DNA of 25,198 nucleotides from CAZEAC01 sp964510065 (GCA_964510065.1 CAZEAC010000064.1:1-25198); one strand, 5' to 3'; counted from the stretch's first letter, positions 7,774 to 15,344 are shown. Notes: generated from the letters alone by a model not told the origin. Program-made: numbers and translations.

Positions 7774-8739
7774 TTAATTTGCCGCAACATCATACGGCAC
7801 CCATTTAAACCAGGCTCTTCGAATTAGTACCGTTTCAACATTTCGTATGAGTTTCGGAAATTTAAGCCGCATCTCATTGATAATTTCGGAATACTGCAAA
7901 TAGCTCTTCACTTCGAGCTCGAGTTCGACTTCGCACTCGCCAAGCTGCTCGATGTAATAGGTAATGTGCGGATGCGCCGCACAAAATTCGCGAAGGGCCT
8001 TGTGCGCTTCTTCGGTGTAATCGCGGAGATAAAGCTGCGCTTTAAAAAACGTCATCTCGAGTTTCGCAAGATCGAGTTCAATTCGATAACCAGCGATAAG
8101 GCCGGCCTGCTCCATTTTTTCAATTCGGTAACGGACCATCATTTCAGTGCTCTTAAGCTTCTGAGCAATTTCGGAGATCGGCATTCGTGCGTCGCGAGCA
8201 AGTAGCCGAAGGATCTGCCACTCAAGCCGCTCCAGCTGATACTCACTGGGAGCGCCGCCGAGGAAGAAATAATTGCTTCCCTCACCAAGAAGGTAATTCT
8301 TACGATACATCCATACATTCACCAAGCTGTAGACGTTAAACGCGAGTATCAAATCACTGAATTGCGCAATTATTCGATTTTGGATCTGATGAAACTCGAA
8401 TGCCGAGCGCGCAAAAGTCGAAAAGATGAGATCCCAGCGACCATCACAGTCAGCAATCCAATACACACGCGGATGTCTCTCCAAGAAGGCAAGAAGCTCT
8501 TGGTAAGACTGCGTGCCCTTTTCGATTTTAAGATAGGTTTTGTAAAGCGTAAGTCCGAGTTTATACGGATTTATCGTCACCGTCGCATGTTTCAAAATTC
8601 CGCGCGCTACCAAACGCTCGATACGATATGCGATAAGATCGCGCCCCTGGCGAAGCTTCTTGGCAATCGAGCTATACGATTGCCGCGAGTTATGATCCAA
8701 TGCATACAAGATTCGGCGATCCGACAGATCAAGTTCCAT
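7774..8739 (-). CDS. tandem Lrp/AsnC-type regulator (HTH-RAM-HTH-RAM)
   Basis: The 321-residue protein is two Lrp/AsnC units in one chain. The first has an AsnC-type helix-turn-helix (about 4-50: LSDRRILYALDHNSRQS, SIAKKL, YRIERLVARGIL) and a RAM-like effector domain (about 65-142). The second has another helix-turn-helix (about 172-222: LEWQILRLLARDARMP, ISEIAQKL, RYRIEKMEQAGLIAGYRI) and a second RAM-like domain to about 312. Ordinary Lrp proteins are about 150-165 residues with one of each and work as dimers or octamers, so this is in effect a fused dimer. GAGGA lies seven bases before the ATG. It is divergent from the CoaD-HD gene and may control that gene, itself or the liv operon; amino-acid sensing by RAM would fit the liv neighbour, but this is inference. 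A paralogue lies at 13014-13982. Confidence 0.85.
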   Translation of the reverse strand: MELDLSDRRILYALDHNSRQSYSSIAKKLRQGRDLIAYRIERLVARGILKHATVTINPYKLGLTLYKTYLKIEKGTQSYQELLAFLERHPRVYWIADCDGRWDLIFSTFARSAFEFHQIQNRIIAQFSDLILAFNVYSLVNVWMYRKNYLLGEGSNYFFLGGAPSEYQLERLEWQILRLLARDARMPISEIAQKLKSTEMMVRYRIEKMEQAGLIAGYRIELDLAKLEMTFFKAQLYLRDYTEEAHKALREFCAAHPHITYYIEQLGECEVELELEVKSYLQYSEIINEMRLKFPKLIRNVETVLIRRAWFKWVPYDVAAN

Positions 8740-8781
8740 TAGCTTTTCCTCAAATTCAATAATTTATCTATATTTTTTATC

Positions 8782-8787
8782 ATTATA
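8782..8787 (-). promoter_or_regulatory. candidate -10 box of the Lrp-type regulator
   Basis: The - strand reads TATAAT here, a perfect -10 hexamer, about 43 bases before the start codon of the regulator in a strongly AT-rich 126-base divergent spacer. No good -35 is visible at 17 bases (TTGTTT sits at 12), so the promoter may depend on an activator or on the flanking AT-rich DNA. Confidence 0.4.
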
Positions 8788-8865
8788 GAGGCTTTCTACA
8801 AACAATATAGCAGAATTAATCTCGCGAGTGTTAAGAAATAACGAGTCTCTCAATGTAGGGCTCTT

Positions 8866-10176
8866 ATGAAACAATCACCCGTTACCCTGTTACAACGCAC
8901 AGCTCCGGCGCACGACCTCGGGACTTTTAGCACGGCGGCGCTGTTTGATAAGATTGAAGCCACCGCGCAGGCACGGGTCCATCTGCTTGACGAGCTTGTA
9001 TTTCGATCCGCACGGGGAGACCGCGAGGCTCAATCGTGTCTGCGAAAGGTTCACGAATCACGTGCGGTATATGCCGGAACGTTTGATCCATTTACCCTAG
9101 GACATCGCGATGTTGTAGAGCGTGCGGCGAAACTTTTTGACGAGATTATTATCGCCGTGGGCAACAATCGCAAAAAGAACCCTATCTTTCGCGCAGACGA
9201 GCGCATCAAGATAATTCGAAAGGATATCGAAGGGATTGGCGCGAGGATCCGAATAATCAGCTACGACGACGCGGCAATTGACCTGGCCGAGCGGGTAGGC
9301 GCACGGGTATTGCTGCGCGGTGTGCGCGAGATGGCGGATTTCTCGGCGGAGACTGGACTTGCATTATTTAACCGTCAACAAACAAGCGGTCGAGTCGAAA
9401 CTCTTCTGCTGCCGGCCCGACCTGATATTTCCTTCGTAAGCTCCTCGGTCGCGCGCGAAGCCGCCGATCTCGATAAGGAGCTTTCACGATATCTAAGTGC
9501 GGCGACGGAGCGAGTACTTCGGAGCAAAGTCGCCACCCAACATATCGAAAGGGAGTGGCGCTCGCTCACCGAATCCGTCGGCATACCTCGCGAGGCTTCG
9601 GAGCGCATGCTCAACGAAGTGCTGCATGCATACGCCGAAAAAGGTAGATTTCACCACGCACTGCCGCATATTTCCGCAATGCTGCATCACCTCGAGGGCA
9701 CCGCAACGAGGCTGCTCGACGCAGCGGCAGTTCGCTTTGCGCTATTTTTTCATGACTTTATTTACGACCCGTCACGTACAGATAACGAAGAGCGCAGTGC
9801 CGCCAGTGCGCGCGAATGGCTTGAGCAATTCCCGGGGACCGCGCAAAAAGCTGATCGAGTAAGCGAATTAATTTTGGTCACCAAGCATCATACAGCGCCC
9901 TACTCCGACTTTGACGCGCAGTCTCTGATTAGCGCTGATCTCGCCGTCCTCGCAAGCTCGCCTGAGCGCTACGAGCGCTACACCAATGATATCCGCGCTG
10001 AATATGTCGAAGTGCCGCTGCAAGAGTATCGGCAAAAACGCGTGCAGATCTTGCGCGGCTTCCTTGCAAAAATCCGCGAACTTGGCGACGTCCCAGGCTT
10101 CACCCTTGATCGCGATCAGCTCGCAAGAAATCTTGAAGGCGAGTGCGCGCGGCTGAGCGAACTTCAGGGGGTATAG
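8866..10176 (+). CDS. coaD: CoaD (phosphopantetheine adenylyltransferase) fused to HD-domain hydrolase
   Basis: A 436-residue fusion. Residues about 67-225 are a CoaD domain, which makes dephospho-CoA from 4'-phosphopantetheine and ATP, the penultimate step of CoA synthesis. Visible are YAGTFDPFTLGH (69-80) with the nucleotidyltransferase TxGH, then NNRKKNPIF, VLLRGVREMADF and FVSSSVARE (190-198). Residues about 228-432 resemble the COG4339-type predicted metal-dependent phosphohydrolases of the HD superfamily, with HH at 263-264, HxxxMLHHLEG (268-278), the HD pair in FFHDFIYDPSRTDNEERSA (H296, D297) and a later SADLAVL Asp (358). The first about 66 residues match nothing I know. Both active sites look intact. 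AGGG at 8857-8860 lies five bases before the ATG. It is divergent from the tandem Lrp regulator. The HD substrate is unknown. Confidence 0.88.
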   Translation: MKQSPVTLLQRTAPAHDLGTFSTAALFDKIEATAQARVHLLDELVFRSARGDREAQSCLRKVHESRAVYAGTFDPFTLGHRDVVERAAKLFDEIIIAVGNNRKKNPIFRADERIKIIRKDIEGIGARIRIISYDDAAIDLAERVGARVLLRGVREMADFSAETGLALFNRQQTSGRVETLLLPARPDISFVSSSVAREAADLDKELSRYLSAATERVLRSKVATQHIEREWRSLTESVGIPREASERMLNEVLHAYAEKGRFHHALPHISAMLHHLEGTATRLLDAAAVRFALFFHDFIYDPSRTDNEERSAASAREWLEQFPGTAQKADRVSELILVTKHHTAPYSDFDAQSLISADLAVLASSPERYERYTNDIRAEYVEVPLQEYRQKRVQILRGFLAKIRELGDVPGFTLDRDQLARNLEGECARLSELQGV

Positions 10177-10585
10177 AATGACTACTTTATAGCCTATATT
10201 TTCTCACTCTTCTCATCTCTGTGTACTCCGTGCCTCTGTGATTTTTCTGGGAAGTAAAAAAACCACAGAGGCACGGAGAGCGCAGAGGGGGAGCTGAGGG
10301 AAGGACAAGGTTACTTTTGTTCCAGAGTACTAGCGAGGCTTCGCCTCAGACCATCGAGCCAAGTTCTAACAGCAGTGCCGCGAATCCTCGCTAGTCTGTG
10401 GTGTTTGGTTCGACTGCGGGCTCCTGCCCTCCGTCGAACCCGCTCCAAGCTACGTTTCGCGCAGGAAAGGCGCGAAACTCCGCGTCGCTCCAGGCGCTGC
10501 CGCGCCTGTCCGGCCGTCCTGGCCGGCTAGATTCCTTGGCTCCAGAATGCAACTCATTTGGTGCTAATTCCAAAAGCCAAGGAAT
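10177..10585. other. non-coding region with dense stem-loops
   Basis: A gene-free stretch of about 400 bases between CoaD-HD (+) and the unknown protein at 10586 (-). The left part holds one copy of the window's dispersed palindrome (10217-10287); the right part (10329-10589) holds six consecutive stem-loops, described separately. Open frames across it are by-products of the palindromes. Confidence 0.6.
10217..10287. repeat. dispersed palindromic repeat, copy 1
   Basis: CTCCGTGCCTCTGTG (10226-10240) and its exact complement at 10264-10278 form a 15-bp stem around a 23-base loop. Outward pairing continues with about three mismatches to roughly 25 bp. The arms consist of CACAGAGG-like units, shared with copies at 16944, 19175 and, as a variant, 25088. 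Confidence 0.75.
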
Positions 10586-10589
10586 CTAG
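10329..10589. repeat. array of six stem-loops
   Basis: In order: ACTAGCGAGG...TTCG (10329-10342) with its complement at 10381-10395, one interruption, containing an inner GAGGC-TTC-GCCTC; GGTTCGAC/GTCGAACC (10407-10414/10433-10440) with inner GGGC-TCCT-GCCC; GTTTCGCGC/GCGCGAAAC (10454-10462/10470-10478); CAGGCGC/GCGCCTG (10491-10497/10502-10508); CCGGCC/GGCCGG (10510-10515/10521-10526); and a perfect 15-bp arm CTAGATTCCTTGGCT (10527-10541/10575-10589). The last arm overlaps the stop codon of the neighbouring - strand gene. Nature unknown: structured RNA, cluster of extragenic palindromes, or a mobile element remnant. Confidence 0.7.
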
Positions 10590-11134
10590 GAAACTTCAGG
10601 ACGCATACCCGGATCAGAATACCGAAGCAGTCTTGCGACATTCGTCGCGACATATACCGCGCGGTAGTCAGCCAGTCTGCGCATGGCGCCTATCACATAT
10701 TCGGTTGCCTCTTTAAGCGATGCCGGCTCACGCCGAAAGATCATGGAAAGCGCCGCAAATGCTCCCTTTGGTGCCCTAAAAACTTCTCTGAGTTCGTCTT
10801 CAGCCAGGGTGTGACATGCTCTCCGTAGCGCCGCCGGATTTTCGGCCGCGATAAGCTCTATAATCTCTCGAGAATGATAGGCGAGCGCAGTAACTCGAGC
10901 GTATTCGAGGCTCCAGTCCCTGTCGCGACGATTAAAGGCATCTGGACCATCTTTCATGTTCAAATACTCTTGAGCAATTGTGCGAAGCCCTTTAAGGGCT
11001 AAAGGCTCCTTTAGATTGGGAAGCCCGAAGTTCTTAAGCTGAGAGACTATAAAATCCGACGTTACAGGGACGTCAAAATCTACGACCTTTTTGGTCCGCG
11101 CACCTTCAAATCGGGTGAACTTAATAGCGCTCAT
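10586..11134 (-). CDS. hypothetical protein, 182 aa
   Basis: I do not recognise this protein. It is 182 residues, soluble, with no signal peptide or membrane segment, and looks mostly alpha-helical from about residue 40 onward (long Ala/Leu/Glu/Arg-rich runs such as the one around residues 75-125). GGAG lies five bases before the ATG, supporting the start. It shares direction with the methyltransferase gene 115 bases upstream and may be co-transcribed. Its stop codon lies inside the right arm of a 15-bp inverted repeat, which might help end its transcript. Confidence 0.75.
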   Translation of the reverse strand: MSAIKFTRFEGARTKKVVDFDVPVTSDFIVSQLKNFGLPNLKEPLALKGLRTIAQEYLNMKDGPDAFNRRDRDWSLEYARVTALAYHSREIIELIAAENPAALRRACHTLAEDELREVFRAPKGAFAALSMIFRREPASLKEATEYVIGAMRRLADYRAVYVATNVARLLRYSDPGMRPEVS

Positions 11135-11249
11135 TGCTGCTCCAACAAGACGATAATTATAGGCGCTCTAGGAGCCTAGTCAAAAGGACAAATGGCAGTG
11201 TATGCGAAGTCAGCTTCAGCATATTCTTCATGCAAGCGCGGGGACGGAA

Positions 11250-12392
11250 TCAACTCTGTGGCGTAAATAGCTGAAAATCCGATGGAATCGGAGCGGTAAT
11301 GCGCTTCAACCAAAGCTCTTTCTCAAGTAGTTGACTCGAAGCTCCGAGTGAACAGAGCAAGAATTGTCGCTGAGTCCCTTCCCTGGAAAGCGCCTCGTGC
11401 TGTTGGCGAAGCCGCCAAATAACCGGTCTTACAATCTCACGATCAAAGGGATTAAAAAGGTAAAACACATTTGCATCACCAAAGGGCGCCAGACGAACAT
11501 CCATGTTCAGAAACTTAAGCTTACTCAATCCGAAATCGTCGCAAACTGATTGGGCGTTTCGATACAGTATACGCTGATATTCTATTCCCGTGACATTCGC
11601 CCGGGTAAAGAGCGCTGCAGCCGTGGCCAGTCGACCCAATCCACTCCCTAAATCACAGAGGTGATCGCGCTCAGAAAGCGCAAGCCCCTCAAGCATTCCA
11701 AGCACCAGGCGAATCGGTGTGGGCTCGTAGTGATGCATGTGATCTTCAAGTTTCTGAGGAATCTTATCTTGGATGAACCCCATGACAAGGTCAAAGACAA
11801 TATCGGCGGAATCAGTCCTGGTTCCTTGCCCACCGACTTTTCCTGCTCGCGAGTGCTCCTGAAGAAGAGCTTTAAACTGTGCGCACTGACCCGATTGAAT
11901 TTTTTCGCGCCAGCGCTTGATGCTACTGTCTAAAGCCGCGCGGAAATGATTCTCCAAGCCTTCCATAAATTGATTCAGGTGATGCACGACTTCGGGATCA
12001 AGCTTCGGGAGACGTTCGTCGGAGAGTTGGTTCGAGATAAGGCGCGCAGTAGATCGATGCACAATTAAAAACGCTCGAGTCTGCGCGATATTATCCGGAA
12101 CGTGACTGTGTAAGTACTGACGCAAATGCTGCAGCGCGTTAAAAATCCCGGCTGGAAACCGCTCGCGATTGAGCGCGAGCAATTTCCAGCATTTTGATAG
12201 TTCATGGACTTTGGGAGAAACGGCGGTAGCCAAGGGAGCAAACGACATGTTCGCAATATACAGCGAATATGAATGCGATTCCAGCACGCTCACAAGGTTA
12301 TGCCATGATACTGCGGCATCAAGTGATCCGTCCGACATTCGCCGCAGCGGCCTGCGGATCTGCGAGGGCATCGCCCACTTCGCAACCTCCAT
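11250..12392 (-). CDS. class I methyltransferase-like protein with long N-terminal extension
   Basis: The C-terminal part (from about residue 215 of 380) is a Rossmann-fold methyltransferase. Motif I reads CDLGSGLGRL, followed by VTGIEY with the acidic residue that would bind the SAM ribose, then NMDVR and VFYLFNPFD at the motif IV position. The YEPTPIRLVLGML segment before motif I resembles DOT1-like or similar SAM enzymes. The first about 210 residues are helical and unrecognised; they may bind the substrate. The start is uncertain: I use the first ATG (12392), but an in-frame TTG at 12416 and ATGs at 12371 and 12338 are possible and none has a clear ribosome-binding site. It is divergent from the small gene at 12544 across a short shared promoter region. 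Substrate unknown. Confidence 0.75.
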   Translation of the reverse strand: MEVAKWAMPSQIRRPLRRMSDGSLDAAVSWHNLVSVLESHSYSLYIANMSFAPLATAVSPKVHELSKCWKLLALNRERFPAGIFNALQHLRQYLHSHVPDNIAQTRAFLIVHRSTARLISNQLSDERLPKLDPEVVHHLNQFMEGLENHFRAALDSSIKRWREKIQSGQCAQFKALLQEHSRAGKVGGQGTRTDSADIVFDLVMGFIQDKIPQKLEDHMHHYEPTPIRLVLGMLEGLALSERDHLCDLGSGLGRLATAAALFTRANVTGIEYQRILYRNAQSVCDDFGLSKLKFLNMDVRLAPFGDANVFYLFNPFDREIVRPVIWRLRQQHEALSREGTQRQFLLCSLGASSQLLEKELWLKRITAPIPSDFQLFTPQS

Positions 12393-12502
12393 GCTGACAT
12401 GTGCAGGCCCAGGCAAGTACCAAAAAATGCAAATCCAAGGGGTCAGTTCTGAATTTCTTGGGACTCCTTTGCCGACACCTCAGAATTTTCGATAAAGGTC
12501 AC

Positions 12503-12526
12503 TGGTCTCGATAAAGAGACCATTTT
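12503..12526 (+). promoter_or_regulatory. leader hairpin plus T-run before small gene
   Basis: TGGTCTC (12503-12509) pairs perfectly with GAGACCA (12516-12522) around GATAAA, followed by TTTT (12523-12526). The ribosome-binding site GGAG (12531-12534) of the next gene comes immediately after. It has the form of an intrinsic terminator placed in a leader, so it could attenuate the downstream genes, or simply end a transcript. Confidence 0.45.
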
Positions 12527-12543
12527 GTCAGGAGTTATCAAAC

Positions 12544-12963
12544 ATGGACCTCAACGCTCATACTCACACTAAAAATTCCGTCACCAACCCACTTCGCGAC
12601 AGTTCGGCCTCTTTGCCGCGGCGGCTCGAGCGAAGCTGCCTCAAGGCTTCCCGATGGGGCTCTGAAGCTGATGCGCTCAATGCCGCAAGAGCAGTTGCGG
12701 AAAAAATGGAGTGGAGAAAAGTGTGCGAGGTGACTACTTCTAAAGTAAACGACGGAAACTATGAAGCGGGCATAATCGTCATGGAACGCAATCCCGCTAC
12801 TGGCGCGCTTCAACCAACAGCTGCACGAATCTTCTGTGATACAAACGGTCATGCCTATTTATATTTTACCGGGGTAACGTCGGATATGAGCTCCTCAGAA
12901 GAAGCGCATTGGATACAGGACCTCGAACGCAACACTGTGTGGTATATGGAATATCCGCGCTGA
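12544..12963 (+). CDS. hypothetical protein, 139 aa
   Basis: Unrecognised 139-residue soluble protein. GGAG at 12531-12534, nine bases upstream, supports the ATG. The first about 35 residues are polar and probably disordered. The rest alternates helix and strand (an ALNAARAVAEKMEW helix, then strands with VCEVTTSKVN, AGIIVMERN and HAYLYFTGVT) and looks like one small alpha/beta domain. Its stop TGA (12961-12963) overlaps by one base an ATG that could begin the next gene, so the two are probably co-transcribed and perhaps functionally linked to the tandem Lrp regulator. Confidence 0.75.
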   Translation: MDLNAHTHTKNSVTNPLRDSSASLPRRLERSCLKASRWGSEADALNAARAVAEKMEWRKVCEVTTSKVNDGNYEAGIIVMERNPATGALQPTAARIFCDTNGHAYLYFTGVTSDMSSSEEAHWIQDLERNTVWYMEYPR

Positions 12964-13013
12964 TGGCTGGATACTGTATCGATTGGCCTTACGCGATATG
13001 CTACTTTTCCGGG

Positions 13014-13982
13014 ATGAAATTAAGCGAATCCGAGGCACGAATCCTAAATGTAGTAGCACTTCGTGGCGACGCTTCAGTTGAAGTCCTCGCCACGAAAGCG
13101 GGGATATCACGAAATAAAGCTCGCTATGCATTTGAACGGCTTTTACAGCAGGGAATGATCACACGAAGAGTCGTGGTGAACAGCTTCCGCTTGGGGTTCA
13201 GTGTCTACGGCCTTTGGTTTTCGCTATCGTCGAGTACTCGAAAGTCGCGTGAAGCGCTGATCGAATATTGTCGCAGCTCCAAGTTCATCGGTTATTTCGG
13301 AGAATTTGCTGGAGAATATAGTTATAAGGCGGACATATATGTTCGATCGCTACCAGAACTGAATCAGTGTATGGACAACTTGTACTGCCGCTTTGGCGCT
13401 CCTTTTTCGACGCGAAGCCTTTCAGCAACTCTCGCGATTTATGACTTTCCTCTTAAATATCTCGCGGCTCGCCGCGAGGACTCCAGTTTTTTTAAAGTAG
13501 GATTTGAAAAGGAAATTTTCGAGGTAAACACAGAGGATCTTCGAGTGCTTCGCGCACTAAGCCAAATCGGCAGCCGCTCGATGGCTGATATCGCACGAGA
13601 GCTCGCCATACCGCTCACGACGCTGCACTATCGTATTAAGAAGTTTCAGACACAGGGAATAATTGTCGGATTTCAGGTTTGGACACAGCCTGAGTCGATG
13701 GAGCACGTGGGGCACAAAGCTACCGTTCACCGACTCCGCCTACATTCGGCGAGCAACAAAATTGTCTCGCGCCTACTCGAATTCGCCAGGAAAGACCCGG
13801 CGGTGTTCTCATTCACACACGCAATCGGTGATTTTGACATTGAGCTTTGCTCTCTCGCAGAATCACCTCGCGAGGAGCGCGAATTCACACGACGATTGGA
13901 GGCTTTCGGCGCGGAATACATTCGAGACCGCTCTTCCGTTGCTATTATTCAACATTTCAAAATTACGAACGTACCTTTCTAA
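13014..13982 (+). CDS. tandem Lrp/AsnC-type regulator, second copy
   Basis: A 322-residue paralogue of the regulator at 7774-8739, with the same layout. First helix-turn-helix at about 3-50 (LSESEARILNVVALRGDAS, VLATKAGISRNKARYAFERL), RAM-like domain to about 145, second helix-turn-helix at about 173-222 (LRVLRALSQIGSRSM, DIARELAIPLTTLHYRIKKF) and second RAM-like domain to the end. I chose the ATG at 13014 because MKLSESE lines up with the start of the paralogue. An ATG at 12963 overlapping the previous stop would add 17 residues and would suit translational coupling; neither has a clear ribosome-binding site. The stop abuts the stop of the convergent RelA-like gene with no base between them. 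Effector and targets unknown. Confidence 0.82.
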   Translation: MKLSESEARILNVVALRGDASVEVLATKAGISRNKARYAFERLLQQGMITRRVVVNSFRLGFSVYGLWFSLSSSTRKSREALIEYCRSSKFIGYFGEFAGEYSYKADIYVRSLPELNQCMDNLYCRFGAPFSTRSLSATLAIYDFPLKYLAARREDSSFFKVGFEKEIFEVNTEDLRVLRALSQIGSRSMADIARELAIPLTTLHYRIKKFQTQGIIVGFQVWTQPESMEHVGHKATVHRLRLHSASNKIVSRLLEFARKDPAVFSFTHAIGDFDIELCSLAESPREEREFTRRLEAFGAEYIRDRSSVAIIQHFKITNVPF

Positions 13983-15107
13983 TCATTCGCGAATAACCAG
14001 CTTTACTCCAGGATACCGTGGTGGTGCGCTGCCTTCGCGATCAAAAACCCATTTGAGCAAATCTCGATAAAATTTAAAGAGCGGTACCTGCTCGGCGACT
14101 TGGTCGCGAAGCTTCTCACGCAAGGTCTTGAATCCTTCATGGCTTTCTTTGGTTAAGAATTCACGCTCGCGCATAAATTTTCCAAGCGGTTGAATCTGGA
14201 TCTCAAATATTTTTTCCCACCAGCTTACGACCGACTTAATTGCCTCCCATCCGCTGCGCTTCCTCTCGATGCTGCCGAGATAATCTTTGATCTCAAGAAA
14301 TTCTAGTTTCTCCGTGCCGCTTCCGTGAGGCACACCATACTCTTTCAAGACGTCTTCTGAGAATCGCAACGATTCAAGAGTCATCTGAAACCTTTGCACC
14401 TCGGGTCCGCTACCCACGATAATTTTGATCCCGAAAACATCCTTCACGAAGCGGCTCAAGTGCTGTAATTTTTTATCGCGACGCACAAGTGAATCAAGGT
14501 CGAAAATTTCATCAACGACTTTATTCCAGAACTCCTCTTCGGCTTTGATGCGGCTTACGATTTTATGGAGACCGAACACATTCGGCTCCAAAGGCTGATA
14601 TTCCACGACGTTCGCTACTAGGTGCGGGCCTACCCAGCTAGTTCCGTCAAAATATCGAAGTTTTCGAAGCTGCCGATTGCCTAAGTCAAGATCGGTCGTG
14701 GAATAAAGATCCTGCGCGGTAATCTGCTGCATCAACGTAAATCGTTCACGAGTCGACGGCACCTCACCAATCACCACACTCTGAAGCTGCACTCCCGAGA
14801 AGTAGGTCTTACAGAAAAGCTCACAGAGTTTATGTAGTTTCTGTTCGCCGTGACGCACCATCTCCGAAAATGAGGCGCGTACAAGCGCTAAATTTGCTCG
14901 CGACAGTAACAATTCATGCTCTTGGGACGGAGCCCGCTCCAGGTCGGCACGGAGCGAGACAAGCCTCTCGACCACGCCGTTAAGAACCGGGTGCCGCGTG
15001 ACCATCCATAGCGGCGAGAGATCTCGGGAGACCTCGACATTACGTGAATTCTCTTCTCGACTAGCAGACCCAAGGTCCTGATTCGCAGTCTCTTCTTCAA
15101 ATGACAC
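13983..15107 (-). CDS. divergent RelA/SpoT-fold protein
   Basis: A 374-residue protein. Residues about 178-335 can be lined up with the (p)ppGpp synthetase (RelA/SpoT nucleotidyltransferase) fold: SRIKAEEEFWNKV (185-197) corresponds to RxKxxxSxxxK, VKDVFGIKIIV (221-231) to xxDLxGxRIIV, IKDYLGS...SGWEAIKSV (273-293) to the DYI..PK..GYxSxH region, and EIQIQPLGKFM (302-312) to EIQIRTxxM. The core acidic residues (D223, E302) are present, but the Tyr and His of GYxSxH are replaced (Trp, Lys) and the Arg after QI is Gln. The first 175 residues are unrecognised. The start is GTG at 15105-15107 with GGGAG six bases upstream. It may be an alternative nucleotidyl or pyrophosphotransferase, a toxin-like enzyme, or an inactive relative. 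The alignment was made by eye. Confidence 0.6.
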   Translation of the reverse strand: MSFEEETANQDLGSASREENSRNVEVSRDLSPLWMVTRHPVLNGVVERLVSLRADLERAPSQEHELLLSRANLALVRASFSEMVRHGEQKLHKLCELFCKTYFSGVQLQSVVIGEVPSTRERFTLMQQITAQDLYSTTDLDLGNRQLRKLRYFDGTSWVGPHLVANVVEYQPLEPNVFGLHKIVSRIKAEEEFWNKVVDEIFDLDSLVRRDKKLQHLSRFVKDVFGIKIIVGSGPEVQRFQMTLESLRFSEDVLKEYGVPHGSGTEKLEFLEIKDYLGSIERKRSGWEAIKSVVSWWEKIFEIQIQPLGKFMREREFLTKESHEGFKTLREKLRDQVAEQVPLFKFYRDLLKWVFDREGSAPPRYPGVKLVIRE

Positions 15108-15251
15108 CGCTTTCTCCCTTCACATGGTTGTCGGTAATGTAGTCGCATAATGGCGTGTCGACAACGGGTTGTGCTGTGCCTGCCAAAAATCTCCCGCAAC
15201 TCTCTGAAAATACTGTGCTATCCGATCACTCTAAATAGCCTTAAGTAAGAT

Positions 15252-15279
15252 TTGGAGGGCCCCGATATGAAGTTATAAG
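15252..15279 (+). promoter_or_regulatory. candidate promoter of the pseudo-receiver gene
   Basis: TTGGAG (15252-15257) and TATAAG (15274-15279) are separated by 16 bases. The -10 matches five of six consensus positions and the -35 four of six. Transcription would begin about 60 bases before the gene at 15345. Confidence 0.35.
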
Positions 15280-15344
15280 CCGAAATAGGCGTATCAGGTA
15301 GATCACGGCAGCGCTACCGCACGGAGCATTTTTCAGGAGAAGTC

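Noticed and set aside
10407..10440. tRNA-like GGTTCGA segment
   Set aside because: The T-arm-like sequence belongs to an 8-bp palindrome and no acceptor stem or anticodon arm can be folded around it.
10391..10589. Short open frames on both strands of the stem-loop array
   Set aside because: Palindromic sequence leaves both strands open; no coding signal, and their translations have no plausible fold.
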